Source: Flaccisagitta enflata (Eukaryota; Chaetognatha; Sagittoidea; Aphragmophora). Taken from it: a stretch of 64,000 nt of DNA. The number at the start of each line of letters is the position of its first letter. The first letter of the stretch is position 1. The stretch is taken from NCBI GenBank assembly GCA_965153355.1, contig OZ231128.1:19654001-19718000 (forward strand), in the 5' to 3' direction. Position numbers and translations under genes: made by a program. The notes beneath the pieces were generated by a model. It worked only from the letters and a program-made list of their open reading frames with translations. It did not search any database and was not told where the DNA came from. Positions 1 through 10,545 of this stretch are shown piece by piece.

Positions 1-616
1 GTTCTAGCACTTAAAAACACTTAAAATCTGTGAGATTCTGAAAGATCTTTGAAAGTTCTACAAATCTAGCCCAATCCCAAACTTATATCTCGATTTGTTA
101 GGAATTTATACAAATTCAAAGAGGAGAAGTTATTTAGAAAAATCTATCACTGAACAACCACGGGCAAAACACAAAATGGGCTTAGGTTTTTTTTGATAGA
201 TCAAAAACAAATCATAATGAAGACTCCAAATCCATGAGCATTTTAAAGAGCTTTGAAAACTCTACAAATCTAGTCCAATCATAGATTTGTAGCTTGATTC
301 GTTTTCAAATGACATCAGTTTAAAGAAAAAAACTCAGTTTTCTGATTGTCAAAAAGGAGCTAATTTTTTGTCCCTTTTTCCCAACATGGTTTTGATATGC
401 TTATATTCAAACTAACGTCACTTCTAAACAAAAAGAGCCACAAATTTGGGATTGGTCTAAAATCAAAGAAAATTGAAAATCCTTTAATATCATCACCTAT
501 GAATTTCTAGAATAAGCAAAATAGTCATTACAAAAGTGGCTACTTATTTATGCGCCTCACTGTACAGTAAGTAGCAAAAGGCAATGAACAAGAAATATAC
601 AGAAGGAACTATTTTA
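1..616. other. AT-rich stretch with a diverged short repeat
   Basis: No coding signal is visible. Two related blocks, around 40-75 and 235-290, share the wording 'agctttgaaa..ctctacaaatcta'. Similar wording recurs near 2860-2930, 23480-23760 and 50210-50510, so this is probably old dispersed repeat rather than unique sequence. Confidence 0.5.
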
Positions 617-977
617 AGGTGTGGAGGGACCAAAAGTTATAGCACCCCCCCTACAGCCCACACTAATGCTTCTTTTTCTTTATTTTGGGCAGTGGCGTAT
701 ATTTAGGTAAAAACAAATTCTTTCATCCAGGCTTTTTTTGAGACTCCTCTAAGAATCGCCACAATTGACATTTTTATGCTAAAATTTACGCATTTTTGAA
801 ACTCTCTAAAAAAGGGAAAAAATAAAGATTTTAAAAAGGATCTTGATAGAATTTCAAAGATGGCCTTGATGAAAAATTTGTATTCATTTAAAATATAAAC
901 CACTACCCAGAGTATAGAAATATAAGCAATGATGTGGGCTGTAGGGGGGGTGCTACAATTTTGGTCCCTCCACACCT
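617..977. mobile_element. MITE-like element with ~45-bp terminal inverted repeats
   Basis: Positions 617-662 and 934-977 are near-perfect inverted copies: AGGTGTGGAGGGACCAAAA at the left, its complement at the right. Each arm includes a C7/G7 run and a TACAGCCCACA block. The 361-bp unit has no convincing ORF; the 90-codon frame on the - strand runs into the inverted repeat. No clear target duplication was found, so the superfamily is open. Confidence 0.75.
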
Positions 978-1980
978 CTTATAACGGTTTCTTCTGTTTT
1001 TATCAGTCAATTAAAAGTATTTTCGTAGCAAACAGCATCAGTCTCAAGTAGCTAAATAGATGCTTGAGTATCTAAAAGAAATCATCAAAAGTATCTAAAT
1101 TTGTAGCTGGTAGCTAAACACCTTTTTTGGTAGCTGAGCACCCCTCTGCAGTAGCTAAATTTAGCTACCTAGTAGCTAAGTTGGCGGCCGAGGCCACCCA
1201 TGTTTCAACCTTGAATAGGCATTACCTCGCCAGCGCGCTTCGTTTGATTTCATAATCTTTGATTTTTTTTAAATATTTGTACACATACATTAATCTTAGT
1301 TGCAAAAGGCTGAATGACGCACAAAGGGATGTTAGCGACTTTTTGAGTGGCAAAAAAGGTCCTTTGTTTCTTTTTCTATAATACGAATTCTTATCAAAGT
1401 TGATCGTTAACTCAAATTGACTTTTTTATTAAATCATAGCCATTGCCGTGGATCAATTTTCTTTTAACTGCGATATGCAAATGAGAATTTTTTGCTGTTT
1501 TTTAATTCAAGCCACCTGATTGAAATTTGGCAGGGATTTCAAGGATTTGGGCTTTAAGGCTCTGATAAATTGTGAGAAGAAGAGGCTAGTCAGATAGGTT
1601 TGAAGGGGAAATTTAACAAGTAATTGGACAGGAATGGTGCAGTCAGATAAGTCGGAAGGTACAAGAAGGAATTACATGCTACTCGGAAGGAAAGAATAAA
1701 AAGCACACCTGATTGACTCATCAATTATCCACTCTGTTTTCCTGTTTGTCTTTCATCCTTTCTTCTCTTCCGTTCGTTCAGTTTCAATTTTTCCCTTCTA
1801 CTGCAGTGTATGTATGTTAACAACAGTTCTCAGAGAAGAATCCCTATTGCTTCCCAAGAGAAATTTTTTTTTTCTAAGAAATATCTTGGTGTGAACTTTA
1901 AACGCGACCAAAGCGAAAAGAAGCATTCCCTTTGGAGGAGCGCTGCTCTAAAACGAATAAAGCTAGACCCCAGATTAAAT
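978..1980. other. Non-repetitive AT-rich stretch, no gene seen
   Basis: Between 1050 and 1185 there is a short degenerate 'agtagctaaa' repeat. Otherwise I see no ORF, RNA gene or element boundary. Confidence 0.4.
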
Positions 1981-2275
1981 GAGTGAATGAATGAATGAAT
2001 GAATTAATGAATGAATGAATGAATGAATGAATGAATGAATGAATGAATGAATGAATGTATGAATGAATGAATGAATGAATGAATGAATGAATCAACGAAC
2101 AATAGAATGGGAGTGAATGTGGAAATGCGTGAGAGCTGATGGAATGAGGAAAGATGTCAAAATTTTTCTGTGTGTTTCAAATCTATGCATGACGCACCAA
2201 CCAACCAACACACCAACCAACAAACGGACATGACCTTTTATAGATGCGTAAAGGCGCGCACAAAAAGAATCAACG
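1981..2275 (+). mobile_element. (GAAT)n-bearing member of the hairpin-ended family, decayed
   Basis: A (GAAT)n tract (1981-2090) is followed by a block (2150-2275) with CAAAT..ATGCATGACG, a run of CCAACCAA units, 'ggacatgacc' and 'tttatagatgcg'. The same order of blocks occurs at 36120-36356, where both element ends are intact. The 3' hairpin here is damaged (GATGCGT..CGCGCAC), and I cannot place the 5' end. Confidence 0.55.
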
Positions 2276-2286
2276 TCAATTAGGAT

Positions 2287-2796
2287 GTAGGAGTCGGGTG
2301 TGCCAATATGCGAAACATCATATTATGGAGATATCACACTAGGACAACATGGGGCTACTAATCTAAAGGTCCTAACCGTTTTTCTTTTTTCATATTTCGC
2401 TTATCTTCCGCTTTTTCAAAACCCCTGTTTTGCCCCAAATTTATACATCGTTGTAATCATGTAATTGACTTATTTTCATTTGCCGTGTTTGTTGAGGAGT
2501 TTGAATCATTTTTTATGGCAACATGAGGTGTAAAACTGAACAACAGCCTACTTAGTTCTATCACCTCAAGCGTCTATAAATGTAGAGTGGTATTTCTTTG
2601 AGTAAATTATCTGTCTGTTGGTAAACAAAAGTACGGACATATCATTTGATTTGGAGAAAAAACGGTTGCCGATCAAATTTTGAAAAAAGGAAAACTGTGA
2701 TCGTCTTGAAATCAAAATCCCCATCTCAACTTATATTAGTGTTACAATGTCGAAATCGGTCATCACCCCTATTTGGCACACCTGAATGTAGGAGTC
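2287..2796. mobile_element. Mutator-like MITE with 9-11 bp target duplication
   Basis: The element at about 2296-2785 has ends GGGTGTGCCAAT and, inverted, AGGTGTGCCAAA. The direct repeat ATGTAGGAGTC flanks it (2285-2295 and 2786-2796). An internal 'cttatcttccgctttttc' block matches the elements at 5954, 26684 and 52054. A target duplication of 9-11 bp is typical of Mutator-like elements. No transposase frame is present, so it would depend on an enzyme coded elsewhere. Confidence 0.8.
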
Positions 2797-3079
2797 AATT
2801 TTTTTTTAAATATTACCTCTTAAAGGGTACCACTCCTTAGCGAATAGACATACAGACCACTTTGAAGATCTCTTTAATATCTTTGAAATGAGACCAATCT
2901 GGGATTTGTAAGTCAATTCGTTCAAAAGATATGAGTGCAAGAAGCTAATCCATGCTTCAAATGAAGAAAGAAGGCATCATCGCTGTTTTGTACGGGGGCA
3001 AAGCGTTGCCGTGCGGGTTTTTTATAAGATATCGACCTCCGCATGCCTTAAAAATTTTCAAAATACCACACAAAGTGTA
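2797..3079. other. Spacer, no gene seen
   Basis: AT-rich DNA with one copy of the diverged 'ctttgaaatgagaccaatct' repeat; nothing else supported. Confidence 0.4.
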
Positions 3080-3375
3080 CAGTCAGTGGACAAAACACTA
3101 CAGGTATATAAATCAAACCACGGGTTTTAATCTAATATACTGCTCCAAAAAAAAGTATTGTATGCAACAATCAGTTGCTCAAGTTACAGCCAACTGTAAC
3201 AAACAAAATGTTGTATGTATTCAACAACAGCTGTAATGCTACAATTTTGTAACATTACAGCTGGGTATTATTTAAACCACTTGTTGTTGCATAGAATATT
3301 TTGTTTACTATCAGCATATTGGATCAAAACCAACAGTATGACATCTATACCTATTATGTTTTGTCCGCTGACTGT
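3080..3375. mobile_element. Tc1/mariner-like MITE
   Basis: The ends are inverted copies: CAGTCAGTGGACAAAACA at 3080 and its near complement ending at 3375, with matching 'taggtata' blocks inward. TA precedes the left end and lies 2 bp beyond the right end. It is 296 bp and non-coding. Internally a shorter palindrome (acagctgtaatg / cattacagctg) sits at about 3227-3262. Confidence 0.65.
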
Positions 3376-4811
3376 GTATGTTTAGTTGACAGACGCGTTC
3401 TGAAATTTGACCACAAATGGCCCTGCAGGTAATCGCACTAGTGATTTCACAGATCTTTTGAAAACATTGATCAACTGACTGACAGATCAATCAACAAACT
3501 GACCAACATATGGAAAGACAGACAGACAAACTGACAGGCTTACAAAAGGACAAGCCAATGGGCTCGACCTCATTAGGATACGCAAGGAATTCTTGATTTA
3601 CCAAGGTTAAAACGAAAAAGACACAGATATTGGTCAGTTACAAGCATTTGGCCTGTGTTAGGACTCCCTTGTAGACTCTCAAAGGGGCTGATATATCTCC
3701 CATGATGGATTTTTTCATGAATTGTATCCAAATATCTTTAAATTGAAACCATATCCAAGCATTTTAGTCAATCCGTTCAGAAATTATTTCAGAAACAAGG
3801 TAGATATCACCACCTCACCTGTTTTTATTATCAACGATATAGGTCACAGTGCAAACGAAGACGAAATTTGTTTTTCAGTCAGGAAAAACCATTTTAGACA
3901 GTTATCTTCATTATCTTCAAGATCTGAATTTGGTTTTTTTATGCTTATAATTGTTCTATTAGTATTTTCAAAAAATGTATAAACAGAAAGTATCAATTGT
4001 ATATCTTTAAAGACCAAAGTTGTTCGAGAAAACATAAATATTTCTGATAAAAAAAAAAGAACAAAATTTCAAAAAGCTGTTGGGTGAAATAATATTACGG
4101 TTTTTAGATGCAAAATTTTGCATTTTCAAAAGCATGGCCCTCTTCTTTAAAGTGTTTAGAAAAGGGCCATGTTTTTGAAAATGCCAATTTTTTTAATCTC
4201 TTTGCAAATTTATAATTTTATCCAAGATATGTCAGATTGCAAAAACAAATGCTTCTTAAAAAACTTGTTTTTTTTACATGTATCTTGCAATGGACCTTGG
4301 ATTGATTTTCTATGCAAAAATATAATGTTTTCTAATTAATATCTATTTTTGATTAGTGAAAAAATGCAAATTATTAAAATCAATGATATCAAAAAAAAAA
4401 TGCCTTGACTCATGAAATTTCACCTTCGTGTGCACCGTGACATAGGGCATTTGAAAGTTTGCTGTAAAAGAAACTTACCATTTGAAAAGTGAGAGTTATT
4501 TCCACACACAACTGAACACTACTCCACCGATCAGTGCCACAGACACTTAAGTCTGACATAGTCGCTATATAGGAACGGCGTGATAATATTTCCATGAAAC
4601 GTATTTATAGAAATTTGCTTTACAATTGTCTCTCTCAGGGAAGAATCTTTTTTTAAACAAAACAAAAGTATCCTGTAGAATACGGTAAGTCGTCGCCTAA
4701 GAAAATGCCGGCATTTTTCGTTTGTGACGCTCGGAACCTAAGCAATTCATTCTCTAACTTGACAATTAACACGTCAATTTGAAAGTGTGCAATTGTCATT
4801 TATTCATTATT
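3376..4811. other. AT-rich stretch with one strong palindrome
   Basis: The only strong structure is the inverted repeat at 4120-4184. GCATTTTCAAAAGCATGGCC is matched by its near complement around a loop of about 22 nt. Short frames at 3722-4035 and 4410-4595 lack coding character. Confidence 0.5.
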
Positions 4812-5101
4812 GGGCGCGTTTCTAGTCACAGGCAGTCGCGTTTTGAACGGGCCACTCGGTCGCTCGCTATGTTTATTCGCTCGCACCTCTCTCCCTGCTC
4901 ACTCGCTCTGCAGCGCTAAGCTTTCCTCCACATGCTTCACTCGCTCGCTCCATTCACAGGCTTGCTCACTCACTTCGCTCACTCCCTCATGGAACAGCGG
5001 AAAAAAAATTTGAGTATATGTGTTCACACTGTAGATGCATTTCACAGGAACTATTGCGTTTTTCAACTATCGCGTTTTTCATCTTCACTTGAAACACGCC
5101 C
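4812..5101. mobile_element. Foldback element, GGGCG(T/C)GTTTCTAGT family (copy A)
   Basis: It starts GGGCGCGTTTCTAGTCA and ends TTGAAACACGCCC. The interior is rich in CGCTCGCTCG/CACTCGCTC steps and shares 'gggccactcggtcgctcg' with the copy at about 29180-29430. It is 290 bp and non-coding. Related copies are at 26213-26455, 32886-33007, 35997-36542 and 48438-48720. Confidence 0.65.
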
Positions 5102-5610
5102 ATTGTCATTTTTGTCCTGCTTCGCGTAAAAACTTTCATGAGCTCACACACGCGAATTTGTTCAAATAAACTTCTTTTTCTTTTGCAGGTCATGTTTTTT
5201 TCGAAATTGGTTGATGATGCATCGGAAACTACTGCTAGCGAATCACGACTTAGAGATTCTCTATCTAATCAAGAAACTTCAAACAAAATCGAAAACGATG
5301 CTCAAGTAAAAATAGATATTGCTGTTACTCTTTTCATGTTTGCGTGAATCGTGAATGAAATGAATGTGTCTATGACAGTATGACATCATAGATCCCTTAA
5401 AAGACGGGATCAAAAATCAATAATGTTGTTTCATTCATTCCACAATCGATCAGATTCATAAGTGATGGGAAAAAAATCAGGATCTTCTAGGATCCTAAAT
5501 GTTGATCAATTTTCACCCTTTTTTCTTGTCTTACTCCCTGATATAACGATAACTCTGATGCGCGTAATTGCGCAATTAACAATGGGCTGGGATTGTGCTT
5601 AATCTCTGAC
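5102..5610. other. Spacer, no gene confirmed
   Basis: A 69-codon + frame at 5138-5347 (FSKLVDDASETTASESRL...) contains a stretch preceded by 'cttctttttcttttgcag', an acceptor-like site. It could be an exon, but no family is recognised and the frame ends without a donor or poly(A) signal. Confidence 0.2.
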
Positions 5611-6485
5611 TTTTTAGTCGCGTGCACGCGACTCTACAACCCGCTTTGTCGGTCCGTCCGTCGGTCCGTCTGTTGGTCCGTTGGTCTGTCCGTCACACTT
5701 TACTTTTTTATTATACTTTAAGTTATTTCTAGTCATTCTAAGTCATTCTAAGTCATTCTAAGTCATCCTAAGTCATTCTAAGTCATTCTTAGTCATTTTA
5801 AGTCATTCTAAGTTATTCTAAGTCACTTAAGTCAAATAGGTCAAAGTAGTCATTTCAGTCATTTTATGTCTTTTTAAGTTATTTAAAATCGTCTTGAGTC
5901 ATTTCAAGTCATCTTGAGTCAATAAAAGTCATTTCAAGTTATCTATGTCCCGTTTGGGTGCTTCGCATAGCAAAAGTTGGTTATTTCTTTTCGCCCTCTT
6001 TACCTAATGTGGAGTGACCAATTTTAGAACCCTTACCATTTTTGTTTCATCAAAAATCGTTCATCTTCCGTTTTTTAGAAAACTGCTTTTGAGGACCTAA
6101 TTTGCATAATGCAGTGGGATAAAACAATATGCTGACATTGTTTAAATCAGCTTTCATAATTTTCTACTCTTCACAGAATTGCAATTCTGCCTTTTCATTT
6201 GCTCTTTTATAACTTATGTTCTGATAATTATAGTTTATTTTTTCATACATCATGATTTTTTAAAAGAAATACTTTTCTTTTTTGTAATGAAACTACACAG
6301 GATTTTGCTGAATTCTGGGAAATCAGTGGAAACTTTTAGGCTAAAACAAAAACGGAAGATGAAGGAATTTTGAAAAAAGGGAAATGGTCATCTTCATGAT
6401 TTTTGCTCCTCCACATTACCCAAGTAGGGTGAAGGGATACTCCCAACTTTTGCTATGTGAAGCACCCAAAGGTGTTGGCCTTGCT
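5611..6485 (-). mobile_element. Hairpin-ended element with tandem 'agtcattcta' array (reverse)
   Basis: Read on the - strand it starts AGCAAGGCCAACACC (6485) and ends with the hairpin GTCGCGTGCACGCGAC plus TAAAAA (5611). The middle (5700-5945) is a tandem array of a 10-11 bp 'agtcattcta' unit. A 516-bp Mutator-like MITE (5954-6469) is nested near the 5' end. Ends and array match the elements at 43449-46497 and 62548-63072. Confidence 0.75.
5954..6469. mobile_element. Mutator-like MITE nested in the array element
   Basis: The ends TTGGGTGCTTCGCATAGC and the complement of TTGGGTGCTTCACATAGC bound exactly 516 bp. Further inverted blocks lie inside ('catcttccgtttttt' / 'aacggaagatga'). It is the same length as the copy at 26684-27199, in the opposite orientation. 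No target duplication remains here. The region has no transposase. Confidence 0.75.
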
Positions 6486-6747
6486 AATTATGCAAGTTAA
6501 GCTAAGACTACATTTTGCGCTTTATGTTTCTTGAATAAAACTGTTCTCTGCACTCGTAATTATTCGGATTCAATTACTCCGGTTTACTGGGGCTAATTGG
6601 GTTTGAGAAAAATGAGAAATAGCTTGTGTAGGACGATTTAAAACTCTCAACAGATTGAATTTTTTCCCATCATGGCGGACTGTGCATTCAGGTCGAAATA
6701 GGCGGTCCGAAAGCGGAAACATGGGACTCGAACGAAAACAACGAAGT

Positions 6748-6783
<36 letters not shown>

Positions 6784-6829
6784 CCGAGGATCGAAAAAAA
6801 GACTCAAAAGAGGCGAAAGATACGCGGAA
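6486..6829 (+). promoter_or_regulatory. Probable promoter and 5' UTR of the LITAF-like gene, with (CAG)11
   Basis: This stretch separates the array element from the first usable ATG at 6830. It holds an ATG at 6672 that opens a frame of only 9 codons, and an uninterrupted (CAG)11 at 6749-6781. The LITAF frame stays open upstream through the CAG tract as glutamine but has no in-frame ATG there. The tract is therefore probably untranslated, unless a non-AUG start or an upstream exon is used. Confidence 0.45.
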
Positions 6830-7090
6830 ATGTCCAATGGAGACAAGAACACCAACTGGGGGACGACAGCGGAAGCCCCACCTCCGCAGCAATACCCGCC
6901 AAATCAACCTCAAGGCCCGCCTGGACAGCAATACGGCGCATATGGACCGCCGCAGACGACGATGGGAAAACATGGAAGGCTGCCGCGGAAAGGAGCGCTT
7001 GGAGACGCCCCGGAGATGAGACTTTGTAAATCGTGCGGACAAACGGGAATAACGTAGGGAGAGTTGGAGAGAGAGAGAGAGAGACAGAGA

Positions 7091-7153
<63 letters not shown>

Positions 7154-7497
7154 ACACACAGTAAAACGCAATACACGCAGACAAACAGACAGACAGTCAG
7201 ATAGAAATCAACGTGACCAATGTGTTAAGCATTGCCGTATTCTAGACTTGTCGTATTTGATTTCCTATTCAAAGCAACGTCCAATACAAGAATGGTACTC
7301 TGGTATGGGCCGCCGCCCTCGTGATGTTCTGTTTCCAAATAATCCCATGTTGGTGCTGGGCTCCATTTTGCAAATGCAGCGGCTGCAAAGACGTGGAACA
7401 TTTCTGCTCAAGTTGCGGAGGCAGAATCGGAACCTACGAAACCATGAGAAAAGTGACAAATTGCGGCGGAAAACGTAAATCGTTCTCACTCACATGA
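6830..7497 (+). CDS. LITAF-domain (LPS-induced TNF factor-like) zinc membrane protein, two exons
   Basis: LITAF-domain proteins are small zinc-binding proteins that insert as a monotopic hairpin in endosomal and lysosomal membranes and act in trafficking. Exon 1 is 6830-7053 and exon 2 is 7275-7497. The 221-bp intron runs from GTAGGG to AAAG and both sides fit phase 2, giving about 148 residues. Visible features: a Pro/Gln/Gly-rich N-terminus (residues 14-42), the first knuckle CKSC (66-69), a hydrophobic Cys-rich segment (85-107) and the second knuckle HFCSSC (117-122) followed by GGRIGTYE. Spacing and order match the family. The start is the first in-frame ATG. The intron carries (GA)n and (CA)n. 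The tail after GTYE is longer than usual. Confidence 0.88.
7066..7162. repeat. (GA)n then (CA)n microsatellite in the LITAF-like intron
   Basis: A short GA tract is followed by about 33 CA units, all inside the 221-bp intron. Confidence 0.95.
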
Positions 7498-7541
7498 TGA
7501 TGATATGATCTCTTACTTCCAAATCACTTACTTGATATGAA

Positions 7542-7666
7542 GCGGATGCAGAATCGGAACCTACGACACCATGAGAAAAGTGACAAATTGCGGCGCAAAA
7601 CAAAGCAAAACGTAAATCGTTCTCACTCACAGGCCCTTGATATGATGATGATGTGATCTCTTACTT
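7542..7666 (+). pseudogene. Tandem fragment of the LITAF-like 3' exon (copy 2)
   Basis: Beginning at 'gcggatgcagaatcgg', this repeats the end of exon 2 (7415 onward) and its 3' flank with few changes and a ~10-bp insertion (caaagcaaaa). It lacks the first zinc knuckle, the membrane segment and most of the second knuckle, so it cannot code a LITAF domain. It is cut at 7666 by a hairpin-ended element and resumes at about 7963. Confidence 0.85.
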
Positions 7667-7963
7667 AACAAGCCCGACCGGGCAACGATGCGTCCGGGCT
7701 GTGTCTCTGCGTGTACTGAACATGCGACATATATGGAGAGACAGATGGACAAGCCGACAGATGAAACGGCAAGAGTAGTAATGGAAGCTCTCAAAACATG
7801 TTTGTCGATCATTTGATTCAGCATAGGATCTCATCGTGGCCAAAAACAGCCGAGAAACGCGGTTTTAGCACTTGCGTAACGGACGGACCAACGGACGGAC
7901 GGACGGACGGACCGACGGACAGACCCTCTTATAGAGATGCGTTCCTGACGGACGCATCTAAAA
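7667..7963 (+). mobile_element. Hairpin-ended element, GATGCGTC subfamily
   Basis: It starts AACAA followed by GCCCGACCGGGC, a perfect 5-bp stem. It ends with the stem GATGCGT...ACGCATC and TAAAA. The interior has a degenerate (GGACGGACC)n block. It splits a tandem LITAF fragment: the uninterrupted copy reads 'cttacttccaaatcac', the interrupted copy 'cttactt[element]aatcac'. A same-length (297 bp) inverted relative is at 28416-28712. Confidence 0.85.
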
Positions 7964-8015
7964 ATCACTTACTTGATATGAAGCGGATGCAGAATCGGAA
8001 CCTACGACACCATAA
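7964..8015 (+). pseudogene. LITAF-like exon fragment (copy 3, first part)
   Basis: It continues copy 2's flank (atcacttacttgatatgaag) and then repeats 'gcggatgcagaatcggaacc' before being interrupted at about 8016. It is non-coding debris of the tandem series. Confidence 0.8.
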
Positions 8016-8124
8016 AACAAGGCCTACCTGCCAATAAGGTGCGACGGGTGGATCGTCGAATGAATGCGTTACCCGACCAACAGACGGACACAGCCAGTTA
8101 TAGAGGTGCTTTGTCGCACCTAAA
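8016..8124 (+). mobile_element. Hairpin-ended element, GGTGC subfamily
   Basis: It starts AACAAGGCC and ends with the stem AGGTGC...GCACCT and TAAAA. It is 109 bp and inserted in LITAF fragment copy 3. Copies 1 and 2 read 'caccatgagaaaagtgac', this one 'caccataa[element]aagtgac'. An inverted relative with the same body is at 42558-42684. Confidence 0.82.
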
Positions 8125-8180
8125 AAGTGACAAGTTGCGGCGCAAAACGTAAATCGTTCTCACTCACAGGCCCTTGATAT
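8125..8180 (+). pseudogene. LITAF-like exon fragment (copy 3, second part)
   Basis: It repeats 'agtgacaagttgcggcgcaa' and the 'cgttctcactcacaggccc' flank found in copy 2. Confidence 0.8.
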
Positions 8181-8465
8181 GAAGTGGAACACGATAGCTC
8201 CAATGTACAAATTCAAAACCCAAAACAAAATTGCCCTGTGTGGAATCATAGGTCATCGACCCCTCCGGGGCTGCTGCCCCATTACCTCAACACCACAATA
8301 CTCAAAGATATCAATGGGACATCGGGAACTGCTGACCATAATGACGCTTGAGCAGCCTGTTGAGCCTCGCGGCTGGAATATAGGCCTCGATGCTAGGATC
8401 AGGCGTGCATTTTTTTAAGTAACCAGTAACGCCGTTACTCGGGAGGACGCGGGGGCCTCTCGGAA

Positions 8466-8662
8466 TGTCTCGGAATAGGGAGAAGAAGAAGAAGAGAAAA
8501 GAAGAAGAAGAAAAGAAGAAGAAGAAGAAGATAGAAGAAGAAGAAGAAGAAGAAAAGAAAAAGAAAAAGAAAAGAAGAAGAAGAAGAAGAAGAAGAAAAG
8601 AAGAAGAAAAAGAAAAAGAAAAGAAAAGAAAAAGAAGAAGACAGAAGAAGAAAAGAAGAGCA
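8466..8662. repeat. (GAA)n/(GAAAA)n purine tract
   Basis: A nearly pure purine run on the + strand. Lysine/glutamate-rich frames across it are low-complexity artefacts. Confidence 0.9.
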
Positions 8663-8705
8663 AGAAGATCATGTGTGTGGGTGGGCAGGGATAGTGATAA
8701 ATAGG

Positions 8706-9369
8706 TCGCCCAAGGGCAATATGTGGTCAGCGATACCTGTTGCCCTGCTTTGAGTGATTGTAATTTAGAGTGAGGGGAAGCAGGGCAGCGGCCCCAAAGG
8801 GGACGAAGTCCTGTAGAACACAGGAGGACTTTCGTTCATCCTGCCTGAAGAAGTGGATGAGATGCTAAAGAGGGCTGACTGAAGGCCTTCAAGAGCTTAA
8901 ATTGAGGTCTAAGAAGGCTGATGAAAGGCCTGAGAATGCCAATTGGAAGCTTGAGAAGGCTGACTTGAGGCTTGAGAGAGCTGGATTAAGGCTTGAATGG
9001 TCAGAGGACTGATTTGAAGCCTGAGAGCAATAAATTCAGGCTTAGATAGGTGACTTGCGGCCTAAGAGGCCTAATTTGAGGCCTGAGAGGTTGGATTTGA
9101 GGCCTGAGAGGTTGGATTTCAGGCCTGAGAAGTTGGACTTGAGGCCTGAGAGGCCGGATTTGAGGCCTGAGAGGCCAGATTTGAGGTCAAAGGGGCTGGA
9201 TTTGAGGCCTGAGAGGCTGGATTTGAGGCCTGAGAAGCTAGATTTGAGGTGTCAGAGGCCAGATTTGAGGCCTTAGGGGCCTGATTGGGGGGGACGGACA
9301 AACAAACAAACGAACAAACGAAAGTCCCCTGTGTTCTACAAGACTTTGTCTCCTTCGGGGCCGCTGCCC
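8706..9369. mobile_element. GGGCAGCGGCCCC foldback with a minisatellite in its loop
   Basis: The conserved head 'ggtcagcgatacctgttgcc' (8728) precedes an arm beginning GGGCAGCGGCCCC (8783). Its inverted partner ends at 9369 (GGGGCCGCTGCCC). Both arms share 'ctgtagaacacagg'-type sequence over about 55 bp. The loop holds a 20-bp minisatellite. Related units are at about 35560-35990 and 57254-57707, with fragments at 8257, 10920, 21840 and 51040. Confidence 0.75.
8890..9276. repeat. 20-21 bp minisatellite (gaggcctgagaggctggatt)
   Basis: About 18 units, diverged at the left and clean from 9055. One frame reads through as LRPERLD-type repeats, but the unit length drifts between 20 and 21, so coding is unlikely. 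Confidence 0.9.
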
Positions 9370-10185
9370 AAAAGGGCTAATCATACATTTGGGCAGGAGC
9401 AGTCATGCAAAAACTGTTCATATACGACAGCTTCCCTCCGAAGGCACATTTGTGTTTCAAAGAAGATCAAAATAGAAAAAAATGTATAAATGAAAATACA
9501 AAAATAATGGAGTAAAGATGATTGAGATGGCTCAGATATAATATTAAAAAGAAAAATTTGCATTGATTCAGCAAAAGGACCAAGTTTAGCCAATGTTACC
9601 AAAAAAATTACTTTGAAAATTTGTACTTGTTTTATTTTTGGTCACTGACAGGGGGCTGGTTGAAATTCTAAATTTGCACAGGAAATGAAAAAATGAAAAA
9701 ACATAGAACATAGTTCTCTTCCCAAATCGATTACAGAGAGAACTGTGTTATTCAAAATGCAAATTTTCCCTGTATTTGGCTTTCTTAGAATTTCAACCTC
9801 AGAAAATGAAAAAAAGTGTAAGCAGAAAATCACTAAAAATCGTCATTTTCTTGCTTGTTTTCATGTGAATCGTATGGTTCAAATTGCATTTTAAGTCAGA
9901 ATATGATAAAAATGTATGCACCAAGAATCCTTAAAGACAATTTGTCCACTAAAAGCATTCCAGCTTCATTATTGTCCTGGTAATGATGCAAAAAGTATTG
10001 TGAAACACTTCATTTTACTTCATAAATTTTCCGTCATACGCCAAAAAAACCAATGGTGACAAACCAACGGACCAATTGCTTGCGTGCGACTGAAAAAAAA
10101 AAAGAAAATAGCAGAGAGTAAAAAAAGAACATGAGAGACGGAGAGACAGACTGAGAGAGAGAGACAGAGAAAAAGAGGCAGAGAC

Positions 10186-10232
<47 letters not shown>

Positions 10233-10270
10233 ACACCTATTAGCGACTCAAATAAGTTACTCTAATCCAG
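9370..10270. other. AT-rich spacer ending in (GA)n
   Basis: No gene was recognised. An impure (GA)n tract (10130-10230) precedes the acceptor-like site at 10270. Confidence 0.45.
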
Positions 10271-10545
10271 ACTTGTCAACCATTCAAATCATCCAAGGGG
10301 CCAGCTTTCTGAAAGTAGTATCAGATACTTCCAAATTCTTATATAAGAAGTTTATCACTCAGATGATTGGGCCATCTGTCCTCGATCCAAGAGTGCCAGG
10401 TTGCCAGCTCTCAATGAGCAAACGCATCCCCGCAAGCGTCTTCCGAGGGAGCTGGAAACGATTAATTTCTGGCCTAACTGATTTCAAAAAAGATTTATCA
10501 AATGCATTGCATGGATCCGTTTTTACAAAACTTCACAACAAATAA
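10271..10545 (+). CDS. Possible terminal exon, unidentified
   Basis: 'ttactctaatccag' precedes 10271. An open frame of 90 codons then runs to TAA at 10543-10545, overlapped by AATAAA (10541-10546). The peptide (STIQIIQGASFLKVVSDTSK...) has mixed composition without simple repeats. I recognise no family. The (GA)n just upstream would lie in the intron. It could also be a chance frame; no partner exon was found. Confidence 0.35.

Noticed and set aside
5640-5700. CRISPR-like or short regular repeats (GGTCCGTC)
   Set aside because: Spacing is irregular and there are no unique spacers; these are interior blocks of the hairpin-ended elements in a eukaryotic context.
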